From assembly GCA_965200115.1 (NCBI GenBank), contig OZ241336.1, positions 3,100,001 through 3,164,000 of the forward strand: 64,000 nucleotides of DNA, read 5' to 3'. This DNA is from JAPOUP01 sp026708635 (GTDB lineage: Bacteria; Pseudomonadota; Alphaproteobacteria; Rhodobacterales; Rhodobacteraceae). The stretch's first letter is position 1, and each line of letters opens with the position of its first letter. The notes beneath the pieces are model-generated. The model was not told the origin of the DNA, did not search any database, and saw only the letters and a program-made list of their open reading frames with translations. The position numbers and the translations under genes were made by a program. Shown here piece by piece: positions 52,694 to 61,959 of the stretch.

Positions 52694-53481
52694 ATTCCGT
52701 GGAAATGGTGCACGGGTCCGTGACCGCCGCCGACCCCGAGCCCGTCAGCCTCCGAAATGGCTTGATGGAGCCATAGATGCGCGGTCTGGATGGCATCCTT
52801 AAGGCATTGACCTCTGGCCAGCCCGGCCGCGATCGCGGACGAATAGCTGCATCCCGTTCCGTGGGTATTGCGCGTCTCGATCCGGTCGGCCGCGAACGAC
52901 GTCTCCCCGTCTTCCGCGATCAGCCAGTCGGTGCAGACCGGTGCCGCGCGGTGGCCGCCCTTGACCAGAACCGCCTGGGTTCCAAGCGACAGAATGCGTC
53001 GTCCCTGGGCCCGAAGCTCGGCGTCTGAGGTGGCCTCGCGCGTATCAAGGAGCGCCGCGGCTTCCGGGACGTTTGGTGTGACCACCGTTGATTTGGGCAG
53101 CAGACGGTCGCGAAGCGCGGACACCGCTCCTTCGCTCAGGAGACGCGCGCCGGATTTCGACACCATGACCGGATCCAGAATGATGGGGCCGCCAAAGGGC
53201 GAAAGCGCGTCCGTCACCGCGCCGATAAGGTCGGGGTCGCCTAGCATCCCGACCTTGACGGCATCAATGTCTATGTCGCTAAAGACGGCATCTATCTGGG
53301 CGACGACGACGTCCGGCGGAACCGCGTGAACGGCGGTGACGGCGGAGGTGTTCTGGGCGGTCACGGCCGTGATCACGCTGCAACCGAAGACGCCGAGGGC
53401 CGAGAACGTTTTCAGGTCCGCCTGGATCCCCGCACCGCCCCCACTGTCGGACCCCGCGATGGTCAAGGCTTTAGCTACCAA
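52684..53481 (-). CDS. thiD: HMP/HMP-phosphate kinase
   Basis: Phosphorylates HMP twice to HMP-pyrophosphate. 265 residues, ribokinase fold: ALTIAGSDSGGGAGIQADLK, VFGCSVITAVTAQNT, DAVKVGMLGD, ILDPVMVSKSGARLL and VLVKGGH. The catalytic RNTHGTGCSYSSAIAAGLA has the G-T-G-C anion hole. First gene of the thiDOSGEF operon. It can take HMP from TenA salvage or import by ThiXYZ. No riboswitch was recognised upstream. Confidence 0.95.
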   Translation of the reverse strand: MVAKALTIAGSDSGGGAGIQADLKTFSALGVFGCSVITAVTAQNTSAVTAVHAVPPDVVVAQIDAVFSDIDIDAVKVGMLGDPDLIGAVTDALSPFGGPIILDPVMVSKSGARLLSEGAVSALRDRLLPKSTVVTPNVPEAAALLDTREATSDAELRAQGRRILSLGTQAVLVKGGHRAAPVCTDWLIAEDGETSFAADRIETRNTHGTGCSYSSAIAAGLARGQCLKDAIQTAHLWLHQAISEADGLGVGGGHGPVHHFHGIWT

Positions 53482-53958
53482 GATGCAACCCCGTATCTAC
53501 GAAATCCCGCGGGAGCCGCCTAGCGCGAACGGCGCCAATCGGACCAAGGTCCCAAGCTCTTTGATGGCTCCCCGCTACAGGCGATAACGGCGAGCGTCGG
53601 ATCAACCGGTTCCCTAAGATACGATACAGTCTTTGCCAACCGATGCAATCGCCCCGGGTATGGCCCGGGTGTTCGCGTCACGCGGCGGCCTCGCCCGTCA
53701 GCGCGGGGAAATCGGGCGGTCGGAGGTTCATGACCAAGGTCGTGGGCGCGAAAACGACCTTGGCTTTCCCAAAGGCGGGCACGAGGGGTTCATACGCCGC
53801 CGGCAGGTTGTCCGGCGCTGACGGGCATGGAACCGTCTTCGGCGGGGTTGCCGGCCCAATGGCATTCGGATAAGGATTCCTGGCGTTCGGACAGGAAAGG
53901 CCCCGCGCTTCGGGCGTGAGCCGGAAGCCGGGGCCTGTATCCGGGGCTGTTCGGTGCG
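53482..53958. other. Region upstream of thiD with two strong hairpins
   Basis: About 480 bases between thiD and the IS4/DruA element, containing no supported gene. A 10-bp perfect inverted repeat CCAAGGTCGT (53734-53743) / ACGACCTTGG (53754-53763) lies here. A second structure pairs AGGCCCCG (53898-53905) with CGGGGCCT (53929-53936), with an inner GCTTC/GAAGC step. On the minus strand, codons down to 53678 (GKAKVVFAPTTLVMNLRPPD) look faintly protein-like and may be a gene tail. The thiD promoter lies at the left end. Confidence 0.45.
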
Positions 53959-56152
53959 TCAGGCGGCGGCGCGCCGGATCCACCTGCTCCCCGGCCGTTT
54001 CGATTCCCTCGGGTAGCCGCGTCCCGGCCTCTCCCGCTGGAGGCGGCGCGACAGCCCGGCCATGATCCGCGCGACGGAGTCCCTGACCGCGTCCGCCTGT
54101 CTGGGGAACAGGGCCTCGATCTCCCTCCCGACGAGGCGCGGGCCGTTCCGGAAGTTGCCGCGCATGGCGGGCAGGTCCCCCTCCCCGCCGCCGGCGTTGA
54201 GGTCGGCGTCGCGGCGGTTGGAGAACCGGCGCGTCAGGGTGAGCGGGACGAAGGCGGCGTAGATCTCCTGGCGGACGCCGCGCTCCGACCGTGCGTGGAG
54301 GTCGCCGATCACGGCCTTCCCGCTTCTGGACGTCTCCTCGATTCCCCAGCGTCCGTGGCAGGGGTCGCTGAGCGGCTGGAGTCCGTAGCGCCGGCTGTCC
54401 AGCAGAGAGGTGACGAGGCGGTATTCGGTGTCCCCCGCCGTGTACCTGACGAGGCGGACGCGGAGCGTCCGGCCCCGGAGGGAGGGCTCGTCCCGGGGCG
54501 CGTTGAGGGTGACGGTGAGCTCGGTCTTGCCGGAGGCGATGAAGGCGTCGAACTCCGGGTTGGCGGCCTTCTTGACGCGGAAGACGAAGTCCAGCCCGCG
54601 CTCCAGGTGAGCCAGCGCCATCGCGAAGGAGTGATAGCCCCTGTCGTACACGATGACGTCGCCCTCCGCGGCGCGCTCGAGGTGCGTGAGCGCGGCCAGC
54701 CGCTCGTTCCCGTGGGCGGACAGGTGGAGGTCGACCGGGATCCGGTCGCGGAGCCTGTAGAGGACGCTGACCATGCCCTGGGGATAGTGGGCGCCGTCGG
54801 CCACGCGGTATCCGTGGTCCGCGAGTTCCCTCGGCAGGGTGATCCTGGAGCCGTCGACGGCCAGGATCCCGCGTCCCTTCCAGGGCGTGGCCTCGGGGGC
54901 GCTGGCGAGGATCTCGCGGTGCAGCCGCCGGAACGCGGCCCCGGCCGGCTTCCCGCGCGCCCGCGGGCCGTCGACGCCGCCGGGGGCTCGTCCCGCCGCA
55001 GCGCGACGCCCGCCCTCGCGCACCGCTCCCATAGCCCGCACGGGACGGTCCGGTAGCCATGGCCGCCCGGCGTGACGGCGAGGCGGAGGACGAATAGCAT
55101 GATCAGGAGGCTGTCGAACACGCGGCGGCGCTTCCGCCAGCGGGCGTCCCCGCGCGCCGCGACGGCGGTGGCGGCCGCGACCGGCGCCGCGAAGCGCCTC
55201 GAGAACCGGCGGTCGGCCGCGGCGGAACGGCCCCGTTCCGCCCGCGTCGGAGGCTTCGGCTTCGCTCCGGCCTCCCTTTCGCCGCGCAGGATCTCCCGGC
55301 AGGCCGGGTCCAGCGGCATCACGCAGGCGCCCTTCACCGACTTTCCCCTGCCCGCGGCGGTCCCGCCGATCCGCTCCCGGTTGGCCGCGCGCTGGCATGT
55401 GGCCCGGAACCGCGTTTCGTCGACGAACGTCCCGCGGAGGACGGGCCGCCAGCCGTGGATTCGCTCCCAATCGTCCGCCAGCCGCCGCGCCGCCATGGCC
55501 AGGACCGGGGACGCCAGGTTCTTCGAGACAACCCATGGAAACACGAGATACCGCGAGTTCACCACCGCCAGGTGGCACCTGCGGTCGCGGGTCCTGTCCG
55601 TCCAGCCTATCCAGCGGTCGCGGCACGGAAGCGCCCTCCCCGCCGCCCCGCACGGCGGGCATCCCAGCCTGCGCCCCTCCCCGTCGGTGACGAAGTAACG
55701 GACGTGCGCCCCGAAGGGGCGTCTGTATCCCAGGTAGTGGTGGCGGTCGATGAGCGCGTTCCAGAGCCGCCGGCCCTCGGTGTCGGTCACCGGCTCCAGC
55801 CTCAGCGGGCGCGGGTCCGCGAGCGGCGCGGCGATCTCCGGCCGCGGGTCCGGGGCGGAGGGCCGGGCGGGCCTGTCGGCGTCCCGCATTTCGCGGACGC
55901 TGTCCTCCCGTTTTGGCGGAAGGGTCAGGATCCCGTGGCCCTCGAGCGTCCCGGCATGCCGAGGCACGCCCCGACCCGGTAGTCGCCCCTCGCCGTGGTC
56001 CAGCCCAGGTGCCCGCGGATCGTCCTCACCAGTTCGTTGCGGCTGTCGTTGGGAAAGAGCCCGACCGTCTCCTGGACGTCGGCGGTCCGCCGCCGGGTCA
56101 GGCGGCGGCCGGAGAAGGTGGTCGACTTCAGGTCGGTGATTCGCGGATCCAC
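53959..56152 (-). pseudogene. Transposase joining a DUF4338 (DruA-like) domain to an IS4-type DDE domain, two frameshifts
   Basis: Start MDPRITDLKSTTFSGRRL (56152). After about 68 codons the frame shifts near 55948 into LEGHGILTLPPKRED. It then runs through a DUF4338/DruA-like domain: EPVTDTEGRRLWNALIDRHH, HYLGYRRPFGAHVRYFVTD, WIGWTDRTRDRRCHLAVVN and LRGTFVDETRFRATCQRAAN. A five-C run at about 54983-54987 marks a second one-base shift. After it, an IS4-like DDE domain follows: ILAVDGSRITLP (Asp), DVIVYDRGYHSFAMALAH (Asp), CHGRWGIEETSRSGKAVIG (Glu) to the stop at 53959. Termini were not identified. Confidence 0.7.
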
Positions 56153-56540
56153 GGCGCCACTCCCGGAAATTCGAGAACAGCATACGAATCACGGACGGCT
56201 TGACAAGGGGTTGCGCGAAAAAAATTTCGGGGCGCGGGAAACCGCGCGATATCAGAGGGTTGCGGCCAGCGGAAAAATCGCTCCCCGAACGGTAGGCCTA
56301 TCCGAATGCCATTGGTTGCCGGCCGGGTCCGTCACTTGAGAATTCTCAACCGGGGTTTCGTCGCTCTCCCCAGGCCATCCCCCCAAGCCATCCTCCTGTT
56401 GGCCGGAATTTCCGGGATCGGCGCGCGACTGCGTTTTCGACAATGGGCCCGCGGCGACCGATCATTCGGCGATTCAAGGTTCCGGCGTAATTCATGACGG
56501 GGTATACGGTTGCCGATTTCCATTAGCCCGAGGATGGCCC
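56153..56540. other. Intergenic region upstream of purA
   Basis: About 390 bases. The left part belongs to the end of the IS4/DruA element, the right part to the purA leader. No gene supported. GAGGATGG at 56530-56537 contains the purA ribosome site. Confidence 0.4.
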
Positions 56541-57833
56541 ATGGCCAATGTTGTCGTTGTCGGAACCCAGTGGGGTGATGAGGGAAAGGGTAAGATCGTC
56601 GATTGGCTTTCCGATCGGGCCGATGTCATAGCGAGGTTCCAGGGAGGGCATAACGCCGGTCACACCCTGGTCGTCGACGGCACGGTCTACAGGCTTCATG
56701 CGTTACCTTCCGGCGTCGTCCGTAAGGGCAAGCTTTCCGTAATAGGCAGCGGCGTGGTCCTTGATCCCCGGAGTTTGGTTGCCGAGATCGACGAAGTCCG
56801 TTCCCTGGGTGTAGAAATCACGCCGGAAACGCTGAAAATCGCCGAGAATACGCCCCTTGTGCTGCCTTTCCATGGGGAACTGGACCGCGCCCGTGAGGGA
56901 GAGACCTCGGTGGCGCGGATAGGGACCACCGGCCGTGGCATCGGTCCGGCTTACGAGGATAAGGTCGGACGGCGGGCGGTCCGTCTGGCCGATCTGGCCG
57001 ATACCGCTACGCTGGAGGTCCGCGTGGAGCGGGCGCTGATTCACCACAACGCGCTGCGTAACGGTCTGGGGCTGGAACCGGTCGACCGCGACGCCCTGCT
57101 GTCGGGGCTTTCCGAAGTCGCCCCGCGCATCCTTCCCTATGCGGCACCGGTATGGAAGGTGCTGGCGGATGCCCGGGAACTGGGAAGGCGTATCCTTTTC
57201 GAGGGCGCGCAGGGAGCGTTTCTTGACATTGATTTCGGCACCTATCCATTCGTCACCTCATCCAACGTCATCGCGGGTCAGGCCGCGACAGGAGTTGGGA
57301 TCGGTCCCGGTGCGCTCGACTTCGTCCTCGGTATCGTCAAGGCCTACACCACCCGGGTGGGCGAGGGGCCGTTCCCGACAGAACTGGATGACTCCGATGG
57401 GAGACGCCTTGGTGACCGCGGGAATGAATTCGGCACCACAACCGGTCGACGGCGGCGCTGCGGCTGGTTCGATGCCTGCCTCGTGCGCCAGGCCTGCGCG
57501 ACATCGGGAGTCAATGGCATCGCGCTCACCAAGCTCGACGTGCTGGACGGCTTCGGTGCCCTGAAGGTCTGCACCGGCTATGAACTTGACGGTGAGCGTC
57601 TGGATTACCTTCCGGTCGCGACCGATCGTCAGTCGCGATGTGTGCCGGTCTATGAAACTATGCGGGGATGGGCGGAATCAACCGCGCGCGCGCGGTCATG
57701 GACCGATCTTCCGGAGGCTGCCGTGAGATATGTCCGGCGCATCGAGGAACTGATCCAATGTCCCGTCGCGTTGCTCTCCACCTCGCCGGAACGGGATGAT
57801 ACGATTCTGGTGAACGATCCTTTCGCGGACTGA
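56541..57833 (+). CDS. purA: Adenylosuccinate synthetase
   Basis: First committed step from IMP to AMP: IMP, Asp and GTP give adenylosuccinate. 430 residues. VGTQWGDEGKGKIVDWL (catalytic Asp13, GTP loop), RFQGGHNAGHTLVVDG (catalytic His), IGTTGRGIGPAYEDK, LFEGAQGAFLDIDFGTYPFV and TKLDVLDGF are diagnostic. GAGG lies about nine bases upstream of the ATG. DUF2842 and thiamine diphosphokinase genes follow on the same strand, an order familiar in Rhodobacterales for the first two. Confidence 0.97.
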   Translation: MANVVVVGTQWGDEGKGKIVDWLSDRADVIARFQGGHNAGHTLVVDGTVYRLHALPSGVVRKGKLSVIGSGVVLDPRSLVAEIDEVRSLGVEITPETLKIAENTPLVLPFHGELDRAREGETSVARIGTTGRGIGPAYEDKVGRRAVRLADLADTATLEVRVERALIHHNALRNGLGLEPVDRDALLSGLSEVAPRILPYAAPVWKVLADARELGRRILFEGAQGAFLDIDFGTYPFVTSSNVIAGQAATGVGIGPGALDFVLGIVKAYTTRVGEGPFPTELDDSDGRRLGDRGNEFGTTTGRRRRCGWFDACLVRQACATSGVNGIALTKLDVLDGFGALKVCTGYELDGERLDYLPVATDRQSRCVPVYETMRGWAESTARARSWTDLPEAAVRYVRRIEELIQCPVALLSTSPERDDTILVNDPFAD

Positions 57834-57915
57834 TTTCGTATGAAGTTTCCCGCTACCGCCTTGAGGGGTTTCCGCTGCGGGGACGGTTCGCCGATAGCAC
57901 GGAGGAAGACCGCCA

Positions 57916-58143
57916 ATGGCGCTCAGTTACAGAACCCGCCGTCGCTGGTCGCTGGCGATCCTTCTTGTCGGCCTGCCGCTCTACATCGTCGCCGCCGTCA
58001 CCGTAATCGGATGGTTCGACCGGTTCGGCGTACTTGTGGAACTCGCGCTATACGTTTGCCTTGGGGTGCTATGGGTGGTTCCGTTCCGATCGGTGTTCCG
58101 GGGAATCGGGCAGTCCGATCCGGACAGGAACGGGTCGGAATGA
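57916..58143 (+). CDS. DUF2842 membrane protein
   Basis: 75 residues. MALSYRTRRRWSLAILLVGL starts the typical DUF2842 sequence. Two membrane segments, WSLAILLVGLPLYIVAAVTVIG and VLVELALYVCLGVLWVVPF, are followed by RSVFRGIGQSDPD, the conserved family tail. Small inner-membrane protein of unknown role, widespread in Alphaproteobacteria. GGAGGAAGACCGCC precedes the start, a good ribosome site. Co-oriented with purA. Confidence 0.85.
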   Translation: MALSYRTRRRWSLAILLVGLPLYIVAAVTVIGWFDRFGVLVELALYVCLGVLWVVPFRSVFRGIGQSDPDRNGSE

Positions 58144-58248
58144 TTCGCCCGCGCTCCGATTGCGCCACGTGCGTGTCTTCCGCTCCGGCCTTACTGACAC
58201 ATTTCCGCATGTTTTCGGCGACGTTCCGGCGATGTTGACGTGACCGCC

Positions 58249-58902
58249 ATGATTATCCGTTCACCGGAGCCGGTTACGCTGGTTGGCGCTTCGGTCACTT
58301 CCGGTACGGACTTTGACCAGGCGCTGGCGGTCGGGTCGCTGCTGGTCGCCGCCGATGGAGGCGCGGAGATCGCGCTGTCACGGGGGGTTGTCCCCGATGC
58401 CGTCATCGGCGACTTCGATTCGCTGGCGGATCATGTGCGGGAGCGCTTGCCGCCCGACCGACTCTATCATGTTCCCGAACAGGAGAGCACCGATTTCGAT
58501 AAAGCGCTGCGTCACATAGATGCGCCTCTGGTGCTGGCCGTGGGGTTTACCGGGAGGCGAATCGACCATGAACTGGCCACATACAACGCGTTGGCACGCC
58601 ACGCCGGGCGAAGGACCATCGTTATCGGCGGGCATGACATATGTTTTCACCTTCCGGCGGAGCTGGAACTGGAGCTTCCTGTGGGGACACGTCTGTCGTT
58701 GTTCCCGTTGACGCGGATGCGTTGTTTCAGTTCCGGCCTGACCTGGCCCACGGAAGGATTGATTCTTGACCCTATCGGGAGAGTGGGAACCTCGAACAGC
58801 GTGGCTTCAGATACCGTTGTCCTGCGCCCGGACGCGAGCGGCATGCTGGTAATCCTGCCCCGTTTGGCGCTTGGTTCGGCGATCCGTGCGTTACTTGGCT
58901 GA
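58249..58902 (+). CDS. Thiamine diphosphokinase
   Basis: Transfers pyrophosphate from ATP to thiamine, making the cofactor TPP directly. 217 residues from MIIRSPEPVTLVG; a GTG nine bases upstream (58240) is an alternative. Motifs: LVAADGGAEIAL, DAVIGDFDSLADHV (metal/ATP site), ESTDFDKALRHI and VGFTGRRIDHELATYNALAR, then an all-beta thiamine-binding C-terminus (GLILDPIGRVGTSNSVASD). It supplements the two thiamine operons in the window, suggesting that imported or salvaged free thiamine can be used. Confidence 0.9.
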   Translation: MIIRSPEPVTLVGASVTSGTDFDQALAVGSLLVAADGGAEIALSRGVVPDAVIGDFDSLADHVRERLPPDRLYHVPEQESTDFDKALRHIDAPLVLAVGFTGRRIDHELATYNALARHAGRRTIVIGGHDICFHLPAELELELPVGTRLSLFPLTRMRCFSSGLTWPTEGLILDPIGRVGTSNSVASDTVVLRPDASGMLVILPRLALGSAIRALLG

Positions 58903-59151
58903 GGCGGTAACCGTCGCTCGAACTCCCGCGGCCCGCGCCTGTATCCCGTTTGCCGCGGCGCCGAAAACGATCAGGATTATCCCACGCTTCCCGTTTTCGC
59001 GCAGCCGGGCTGTCCGAAGCGGCTGAATCCCGGGCCCTCGCACGGAATCCGGCGCTGTCAGGCCGACTATTGGGCGGTCCGGCGGGTGCGGATGGGCATC
59101 AGGTGATTCGTTTGCGTGGGCAAGTTACGATCCCCGCGGGCCATCAACAGC

Positions 59152-59850
59152 CTACGTCTGGGCCGCTTCCGCAGATTCGGGAGAAATCCGTTCCATAACA
59201 ACAGCCTGAACACTTGAAAGATGCACGCGCATGCAGTCTTCGGCGCGCTCCGGATCGCGTTCGGCGATAGCGCGCGCAATCCGCATATGCTCGGCATCGC
59301 GCGCTTCACGGCGCTTGGAACACATTGGCCTTCGGGAAGGCAGGCGCACACGCGCGTCCGCTCCAACCTGCCGAAGAATATTGTAAAGTTCGCGACCCAG
59401 AGCGTTGCGGGAAGCACTTGCAATCTCAAGGTGAAATGTCAGGTCAGGCGCACCATAGTCCACGTCCGGTCCGCTTGTCGCAGCCTTGGTGATCCGCGCA
59501 ATCTCAAGTGCTGATGCACGGACGGCTGCGAGCCGCGCGAACTGTGGTTCAAGGATCAGCCGCAGCTCTATGACATCGGTCGGGTTGGCAAGGCGTGCAA
59601 GAGCGTCGGCCTGCATGCTTCCTTCCCGCGTTGTCCTGCGTCCGACCTGCGCCGGCGGTAGGCGTCCGGCTTCGCGCATCTCCGCCAATACCCGTCGTAG
59701 ACGGGACCGGGGAACGCCGAGCTGTTCGACCAGTTCGCGCTCGGGCGGAAGCGTCGTGCCCCCCGCAGCAAGCTCTGCCAAAACAGCGCGAAGACGGGCG
59801 GGTGTCGGCCCGCCGTTGCGTGATACCGCCTGCGAAGATGTCTGCGTCAA
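59152..59850 (-). CDS. GntR/FCD-family transcriptional regulator
   Basis: 232 residues. N-terminal winged HTH of the FadR type: LRAVLAELAAGGTTLPPERE, LVEQLGVPRSRLRRVLAEMR and EAGRLPPAQVGRRTTREG. The C-terminal FCD domain (about 90-220) is helical, with DVIELRLILEPQFARLAAVR, DLTFHLEIASASRN (Asp/His metal ligands) and HMRIARAIAERDPERAEDCM. These repress catabolic genes until a carboxylate inducer binds. It is divergent from the GMC oxidoreductase gene, so regulation of that cluster is likely. Candidate operators are listed near 61.7-61.9 kb. Confidence 0.88.
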   Translation of the reverse strand: MTQTSSQAVSRNGGPTPARLRAVLAELAAGGTTLPPERELVEQLGVPRSRLRRVLAEMREAGRLPPAQVGRRTTREGSMQADALARLANPTDVIELRLILEPQFARLAAVRASALEIARITKAATSGPDVDYGAPDLTFHLEIASASRNALGRELYNILRQVGADARVRLPSRRPMCSKRREARDAEHMRIARAIAERDPERAEDCMRVHLSSVQAVVMERISPESAEAAQT

Positions 59851-60047
59851 TACCCGTCCTCTGATCAGTCAATCCAACGGCGCATCAAAGCCCGGAAAAG
59901 GTGTTAAATCGTGCTCCCGGATGGCTTCTTGCCTGCATTCTTATAGCTGAAGCGAGACTCTTGGACAAGACCATTGACATTAACGGTTCGCATATGGTTC
60001 GCTTTTGTCCTGTGCAGGGGCTCCTCCTGCTATCTCTCTTACCGTCT

Positions 60048-61673
60048 ATGGGGCGCGCTGAAATCGAGGAATATGACTACATCATCGTGGGCGCCGGTTC
60101 CGCTGGGTGTGTTCTGGCCAACCGGCTGAGCGCGGGAGGGGGCTACCGGGTCCTTCTGCTGGAGGCAGGCGGCTGGGACCGCGACCCACTGATCCACATT
60201 CCGCTGACCTGGGGCAAGATGTTCGTCGAGCGTCGGCATGATTGGGGGTATGACTGTGTCCCCGAAGAAAATGTCGACAACCGCGAAGTGGAATTCGCCC
60301 GAGGCAAGGTTGTCGGAGGGTGCTCGTCTACGAACGCTATGGCCTATGTCCGGGGCGATCGCCGAACGTACCTACGCTGGGCGGTCAAACCGGGGCTTGA
60401 TGACTGGGGCCCTGACGCAATTCTGCCGTACTTCAAGAAGCAGGAGCGCTGGGCCGAAGGCCCGGACGACTGGCGGGGCAGCAATGGCCCGCTGAACACC
60501 CAATACTGCAAGTTCGAGGATCCACTCGTCGAAGCATTTGGCGCTGCGGGTCGCGCAGCATTCGGCTGGACGGATGACTATAACGGTGTCGAGCAAGAGG
60601 GGTTCGCCCGGCTGCAGATGTCCATTCGGAGAGGGCGACGGGAAAGCGCATCGAATGCCTATCTGCGTCCGGCTCTATATCGGAAGTCGCTGATGGTCAG
60701 AACCGGCGCGCTCGTTGAGGCGCTTAGCTTTCAGGGTGACAGGGTGGTCGGCGTTCAATGGCGCAACAGGGGTACGCGGAACGAAGCGCGCGCTGCAAAG
60801 GAAGTCATTCTGGCCGGCGGCGTTGTTAACTCTCCGCAATTGTTGATGATTTCGGGTATTGGACCTGCACCGCACTTGAAGAGTTACAACATCAAAGTGC
60901 GGGCCGATCTGCCGGGTGTCGGCCAGAACCTGTCTGATCATCCGTCGATTATTGTGATGTACCATCGGGCCATGCCGCAGGGGCCGTTTCACCGAATGAT
61001 GCGGTACGACCGTATCCTTCCCGACCTTGCGCGGACGTATCTGGGTGGCGAGGGCTTCACCGGAGATGTACCAGGTGGGATCACGGCCTTCCTGCGGTCG
61101 AGTCTGGCTACCGATGTTCCTGACATCCAGTTTCTGTTCACTGCCGCTCCGCTTGCCGCTTGGCCGTATATGTCACCTTTCAAGGAGCCGTTCGCAGATG
61201 GCTTCGCGACGCGGCTGGTCCTGACCCAGCCCGAGGCTCGGGGAAAAATCTCGCTGGCATCCGCCGATCCGACGCGAGCGCCGCTTATCCGGCAAAATTT
61301 TCTGGCTGCAGATCATGACTGGACCGCTCTGCGCGAAGGGTTCCAGATTGCACGCGAACTTGCGGCCAGCGCTGACATGCGCCCCTTCGTCAAAGCCGAG
61401 ATCGTGCCCGGGCCGGATTGCACCGACCGCGACGCGATAGATGCCTACATTCGGAGAAGCCTGATCACAGTGCACCACCCGGCGGGGACGTGTCGGATGG
61501 GTGCAGCGGACGACCCACGCAGTGTCGTGGGTCCGGATCTGCGGGTCCATGGGGTCGAGGGACTCCGGGTTGTCGACGCGTCGGTGATGCCGGATCTGCC
61601 GAACGGAAACATCAATGCCGCCGTTCTGATGATTGCTGAGAAGGCGTCTGATATGATTCTCCCCCGCCCTTAA
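60048..61673 (+). CDS. GMC-family FAD oxidoreductase (choline/alcohol dehydrogenase-like)
   Basis: 541 residues from MGRAEIEEYDYIIVG. FAD site DYIIVGAGSAGCVLANRLS, GMC signature 1 GKVVGGCSSTNAMAYVRGD, signature 2 GGVVNSPQLLMISGIGP and the C-terminal catalytic HHPAGTCRMG ... NGNINAAVLMIAEKASD with active-site His and Asn. It oxidises an alcohol to aldehyde or acid; substrate unknown. The frame continues upstream to starts at 59994 (hydrophobic VRFCPVQGLLLLSLLPS, perhaps a signal peptide) and 59901. No start has a strong ribosome site, so the N-terminus is unsettled. Confidence 0.88.
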   Translation: MGRAEIEEYDYIIVGAGSAGCVLANRLSAGGGYRVLLLEAGGWDRDPLIHIPLTWGKMFVERRHDWGYDCVPEENVDNREVEFARGKVVGGCSSTNAMAYVRGDRRTYLRWAVKPGLDDWGPDAILPYFKKQERWAEGPDDWRGSNGPLNTQYCKFEDPLVEAFGAAGRAAFGWTDDYNGVEQEGFARLQMSIRRGRRESASNAYLRPALYRKSLMVRTGALVEALSFQGDRVVGVQWRNRGTRNEARAAKEVILAGGVVNSPQLLMISGIGPAPHLKSYNIKVRADLPGVGQNLSDHPSIIVMYHRAMPQGPFHRMMRYDRILPDLARTYLGGEGFTGDVPGGITAFLRSSLATDVPDIQFLFTAAPLAAWPYMSPFKEPFADGFATRLVLTQPEARGKISLASADPTRAPLIRQNFLAADHDWTALREGFQIARELAASADMRPFVKAEIVPGPDCTDRDAIDAYIRRSLITVHHPAGTCRMGAADDPRSVVGPDLRVHGVEGLRVVDASVMPDLPNGNINAAVLMIAEKASDMILPRP

Positions 61674-61732
61674 GGACACTGGGTCTCTGCCGAGTGACGA
61701 CGCTATGTGGAGTCATTTGACAGATTAGATCT

Positions 61733-61756
61733 GAACCATTTTTGATTTAATGGTTC
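61733..61756. promoter_or_regulatory. Inverted repeat GAACCATT-N8-AATGGTTC, candidate operator
   Basis: Perfect 8-bp arms (61733-61740 and 61749-61756) with an AT-only-plus-one-G spacer, in the AT-rich gap between the GMC gene and the cupin gene. The half-site recurs at 61862-61884. Such dyads with TGGT/ACCA cores are typical for GntR/FCD regulators, one of which is encoded at 59152-59850. Confidence 0.5.
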
Positions 61757-61861
61757 ATATTGCAGTCTTGTTGTCAGGAAAAATAAATAAAAACAGCATA
61801 CTATGTGAGTTTATCTGCGATGGTCGATGAGAGCTAATGAAATCGTTGCCGAATATATGAG

Positions 61862-61884
61862 ACCATTAATATATCTAGAATGGT
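61862..61884. promoter_or_regulatory. Second inverted repeat ACCATT-N11-AATGGT, candidate operator
   Basis: ACCATT (61862-61867) and AATGGT (61879-61884) form a dyad with the same half-sites as the one at 61733, but a spacer of 11 rather than 8. It lies about 75 bases before the cupin gene, where a promoter would be expected, so binding here could block transcription. Confidence 0.4.
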
Positions 61885-61959
61885 TGATTTGGTTCAGTTC
61901 TGCCGATAGACTTCGCTCAAGTTGACCGAAACGATCCCGATCGAGAAGGACCACCTGTC

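Noticed and set aside
53678..55060. Minus-strand 460-codon frame across the DDE part of the IS4/DruA element
   Set aside because: Pro/Arg/Gly-rich translation in the wrong frame of the transposase. Only the last 40 codons beyond the element look faintly protein-like.
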